6,198 nt of DNA from Deltaproteobacteria bacterium (GTDB taxonomy: Bacteria; Desulfobacterota; Desulfobacteria; Desulfobacterales; JAFDCJ01). Under the pieces are notes generated by a model that was not told where the DNA came from, did not search any database, and saw only the letters and a program-made list of their open reading frames with translations. Made by a program: the position numbers and the translations under genes. Location of the stretch: contig JAFDDW010000140.1 in the NCBI GenBank assembly GCA_019310665.1, forward strand, positions 1 through 6,198, in the 5' to 3' direction. Below are positions 4,615 to 6,198 of this stretch, in pieces (the stretch's first letter is position 1; every line of letters begins with the position of its first letter).

Positions 4615-5997
4615 TCAATTTTTGTCGGCAATGTTATATTTTTCAATTTTGCGATAGACGGTCGTAACATTAACGCCCAGTATCTTGGCGGCTTTGGGTC
4701 GATTTCCACCTGTGACCTCCAGCACGCGTTTAATGTGGCGCTTTTCAAGTTCATCCAAAGTCAGCATCTCCACGGTTTTACGCCGCTCCGGACCCGTGTA
4801 CAGGTTGCGGGCGGAGGCCAGGGTCAGGGTTCTTCCCTTTTCGAGCAAAACCGCTGGGGCGATCATGTTTTCAAGTTCGCGGACATTGCCGGGAAATGAA
4901 GCTTGAAGCAGTCTTTCGGCCAGTTCAGGGCTTAGTCCCTGGATTTTTTTCTTGTTGGATTTGGCATGAATGTTCAGGAAATGGGAGGCCAGCGGCAGTA
5001 TATCATCTCTTCTCTCCCTGAGAGGGGGGATCTTGATATTGTACATGTTGATGCGGTAAAACAGATCCGCCCGAAAACGTCCTTGAATGATTTCTTCATT
5101 GATATCGCGATTGGTGGCGGCAATGATACGAACATCAACGTTTCTAATTTCGGTACTGCCGAGCCGGTAAAATTCACGTTCCTCGATGACTCTTAGAAGT
5201 TTGGCCTGTAATGAGGGATCCAGTTCTGTGATTTCATCCAGGAAAAGGGTGCCGCCGTGGGCTGCCTCAAAGAATCCTCTTCTCTCACTCGAGGCATCTG
5301 TGTAGGCGCCTTTGGCATGGCCGAAAAATTCGTCTTCGAATATGGTTTTACTGACAGATGCCATATTTACAGCATAAAAAGGTGCCTTTGAACGCTTGCT
5401 CAAACGGTGAATGACTCGGGCCAGCATTTCCTTGCCGGTTCCGGATTCGCCGCTTATCACCACGCTGTAATCTGTGCCGGCAACCGCTTCTACCTGGTGG
5501 AAAACCAATGCCATGGATTCATCTTCAGCCACCAGGCCGGAAAAGGCCTGGGGGTTATGCAGTTCGGAAAACACCTTTTTTCTGCCGAGCCGTGCCAACT
5601 CATCCTGCAGATTGTACTTTTCAAGGGTGCGGTTAACCAGGGCGATGAGTTTTTCGCTGTTCAGGGGTTTGACCAGGTAATCTGATGCTCCCAAAGTCAT
5701 GGCTTGTACAGCAGTGGCGACCTCGTCGCTGGCGCTGACAATGACACATTCGGTATTCGGAAATTCGCCCTTGATTTTTTCAAGGACTTCCAGGCCGTTA
5801 AAATGCGGCATCATTAAATCCAATAATATGAGCCGAAAGGGATGTGTTCGAACGAGACCAAGGACGTTACGGCTGTCGGAAATAAGGGCCGGTTCCGGCA
5901 ATCCAGAGCTCACCAGAGTGGCCTTAATACTTAAAAGCAGTCCCTCGTCGTCATCGACGACCAACACCGGTGTATGTTTATCGGGAATCGATTCCAT
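4615..5997 (-). CDS. NtrC-family sigma-54-dependent response regulator
   Basis: A 460-aa protein with the standard three-domain layout. The receiver (about 10-125) has D15-D16-D17, phospho-acceptor D60 (LLDLMMP), S88 and K110 (LVKPL). The AAA+ domain (about 150-385) has Walker A GESGTGKE (182-189), the sigma-54-contact loop GAYTDA (229-234), Walker B GTLFLDE (248-254), AATNRD and the FRADLFYRIN arginine-finger region. A Fis-type helix-turn-helix (about 430-455) reads NRPKAAKILGVNVTTVYRKI. It should use ATP to remodel sigma-54 polymerase from an upstream enhancer when phosphorylated. The loop departs from the standard GAFTGA at two positions (F to Y, G to D). ATG 5997 has only a weak Shine-Dalgarno (TAAGAA). 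A 97-base gap separates it from the upstream gene, so it may have its own promoter, and it heads the operon with the receiver and PilZ genes. Confidence 0.95.
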   Translation of the reverse strand: MESIPDKHTPVLVVDDDEGLLLSIKATLVSSGLPEPALISDSRNVLGLVRTHPFRLILLDLMMPHFNGLEVLEKIKGEFPNTECVIVSASDEVATAVQAMTLGASDYLVKPLNSEKLIALVNRTLEKYNLQDELARLGRKKVFSELHNPQAFSGLVAEDESMALVFHQVEAVAGTDYSVVISGESGTGKEMLARVIHRLSKRSKAPFYAVNMASVSKTIFEDEFFGHAKGAYTDASSERRGFFEAAHGGTLFLDEITELDPSLQAKLLRVIEEREFYRLGSTEIRNVDVRIIAATNRDINEEIIQGRFRADLFYRINMYNIKIPPLRERRDDILPLASHFLNIHAKSNKKKIQGLSPELAERLLQASFPGNVRELENMIAPAVLLEKGRTLTLASARNLYTGPERRKTVEMLTLDELEKRHIKRVLEVTGGNRPKAAKILGVNVTTVYRKIEKYNIADKN

Positions 5998-6094
5998 TTC
6001 TTATATATTAAAATGTTTTAGCGAGTTAAGTGTAATTCGGAGAGAAATTCAGCAATGATTTTCGGTTGGATAAGGGGTGTAAAAAAAGCAAGCG

Positions 6095-6198
6095 TCACCG
6101 GCGGACCAAAAGTTCCTTGATAGTTATTTCCAAGCTTTTTTGCCAGGGTTTAGGGTTTATGCCGAAATGCTTTTGAATACGGCTGCAGTCAAGCGCCG
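6095..6198 (-). CDS. rmlD: Probable C-terminus of dTDP-4-dehydrorhamnose reductase (partial)
   Basis: The minus strand from the window edge stays open for 33 codons and stops at TGA (6097-6095). The peptide contains ALDCSRIQKHFGINPKPW followed by a QKSLEITIKELL helix. This matches the usual end of RmlD-type sugar-nucleotide reductases, where an L-D-x-S-R/K-I element, an FGI-x-P-x-x-W motif and a final amphipathic helix close the protein. RmlD makes dTDP-L-rhamnose for surface polysaccharide. Only the tail is visible, so related NAD(P)-dependent sugar epimerase/reductases cannot be excluded. It is on the same strand as the NtrC-type gene 97 bases downstream. A T-rich stretch (GCTTTTTTT) follows the stop, but without a good stem, so I do not call a terminator. 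Confidence 0.65.
   Translation of the reverse strand, partial: ALDCSRIQKHFGINPKPWQKSLEITIKELLVRR

Noticed and set aside
4601..4618. TTG start adding six residues to the receiver protein
   Set aside because: ATG 4600 has a perfect GGAGG at 7-base spacing, which the longer form would swallow.
5998..6040. Sigma-70 -10 box (TATATA/ATATAA) just before the NtrC-type gene
   Set aside because: The box would put the start at or inside the ATG, and no convincing -35 pairs with it; the region is simply AT-rich.
6075..6094. Terminator after the rmlD-like gene (minus-strand GCTTTTTTT)
   Set aside because: The T run lacks a stable stem just before it; only about 3 bp can be formed.

Overview
The window looks like chromosomal DNA of a motile, moderate-GC Gram-negative bacterium, most likely a Desulfobacterota (Desulfobacteraceae-type) member. 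This rests on the small Cys-rich protein family, the HDOD and MBL proteins, the sigma-54 activator and the promoter types, all judged by eye and not by database search.

Layout. Positions 1-51 hold a degenerate heptamer repeat (CCAGNNN) running up to the start of a small Cys-rich protein (52-252, +). A gene-poor stretch (253-1036) follows and is the most interesting part. It holds a predicted small RNA of about 85 nt on the minus strand (519 down to about 435), with a textbook sigma-54 promoter, a hairpin whose loop copies the 16S rRNA anti-Shine-Dalgarno tail, a second CCTCC in the linker, and a strong intrinsic terminator. About 200 bp away and pointing the other way is a second sigma-54-like promoter (747-762, +), followed at once by a sigma-28 (FliA)-like promoter (764-790). 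These precede a possible 46-aa small protein (812-952) and an unrecognised 153-aa protein (1037-1498). Next come an HDOD protein (1564-2457) and a metallo-beta-lactamase-fold hydrolase (2490-3407), both +. The hydrolase overlaps tail to tail by 4 bp with the last gene of a minus-strand operon.

The minus-strand operon reads: NtrC-type sigma-54 activator (5997-4615), stand-alone receiver protein (4600-4151), then a YcgR-like PilZ protein (4141-3404). A partial gene at the right edge (6198-6095, -) is probably the C-terminus of dTDP-4-dehydrorhamnose reductase (RmlD).

How it fits together (inference). The PilZ/YcgR-like protein, two phospho-receivers, HDOD protein and sigma-54 and sigma-28 promoters point to control of motility or lifestyle by c-di-GMP and phosphorelay. 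No histidine kinase or diguanylate cyclase is in view, so the inputs must come from elsewhere. The sigma-54 activator is a candidate, untested regulator of the sigma-54-driven small RNA, which by its anti-SD loops would act as a broad translational repressor.
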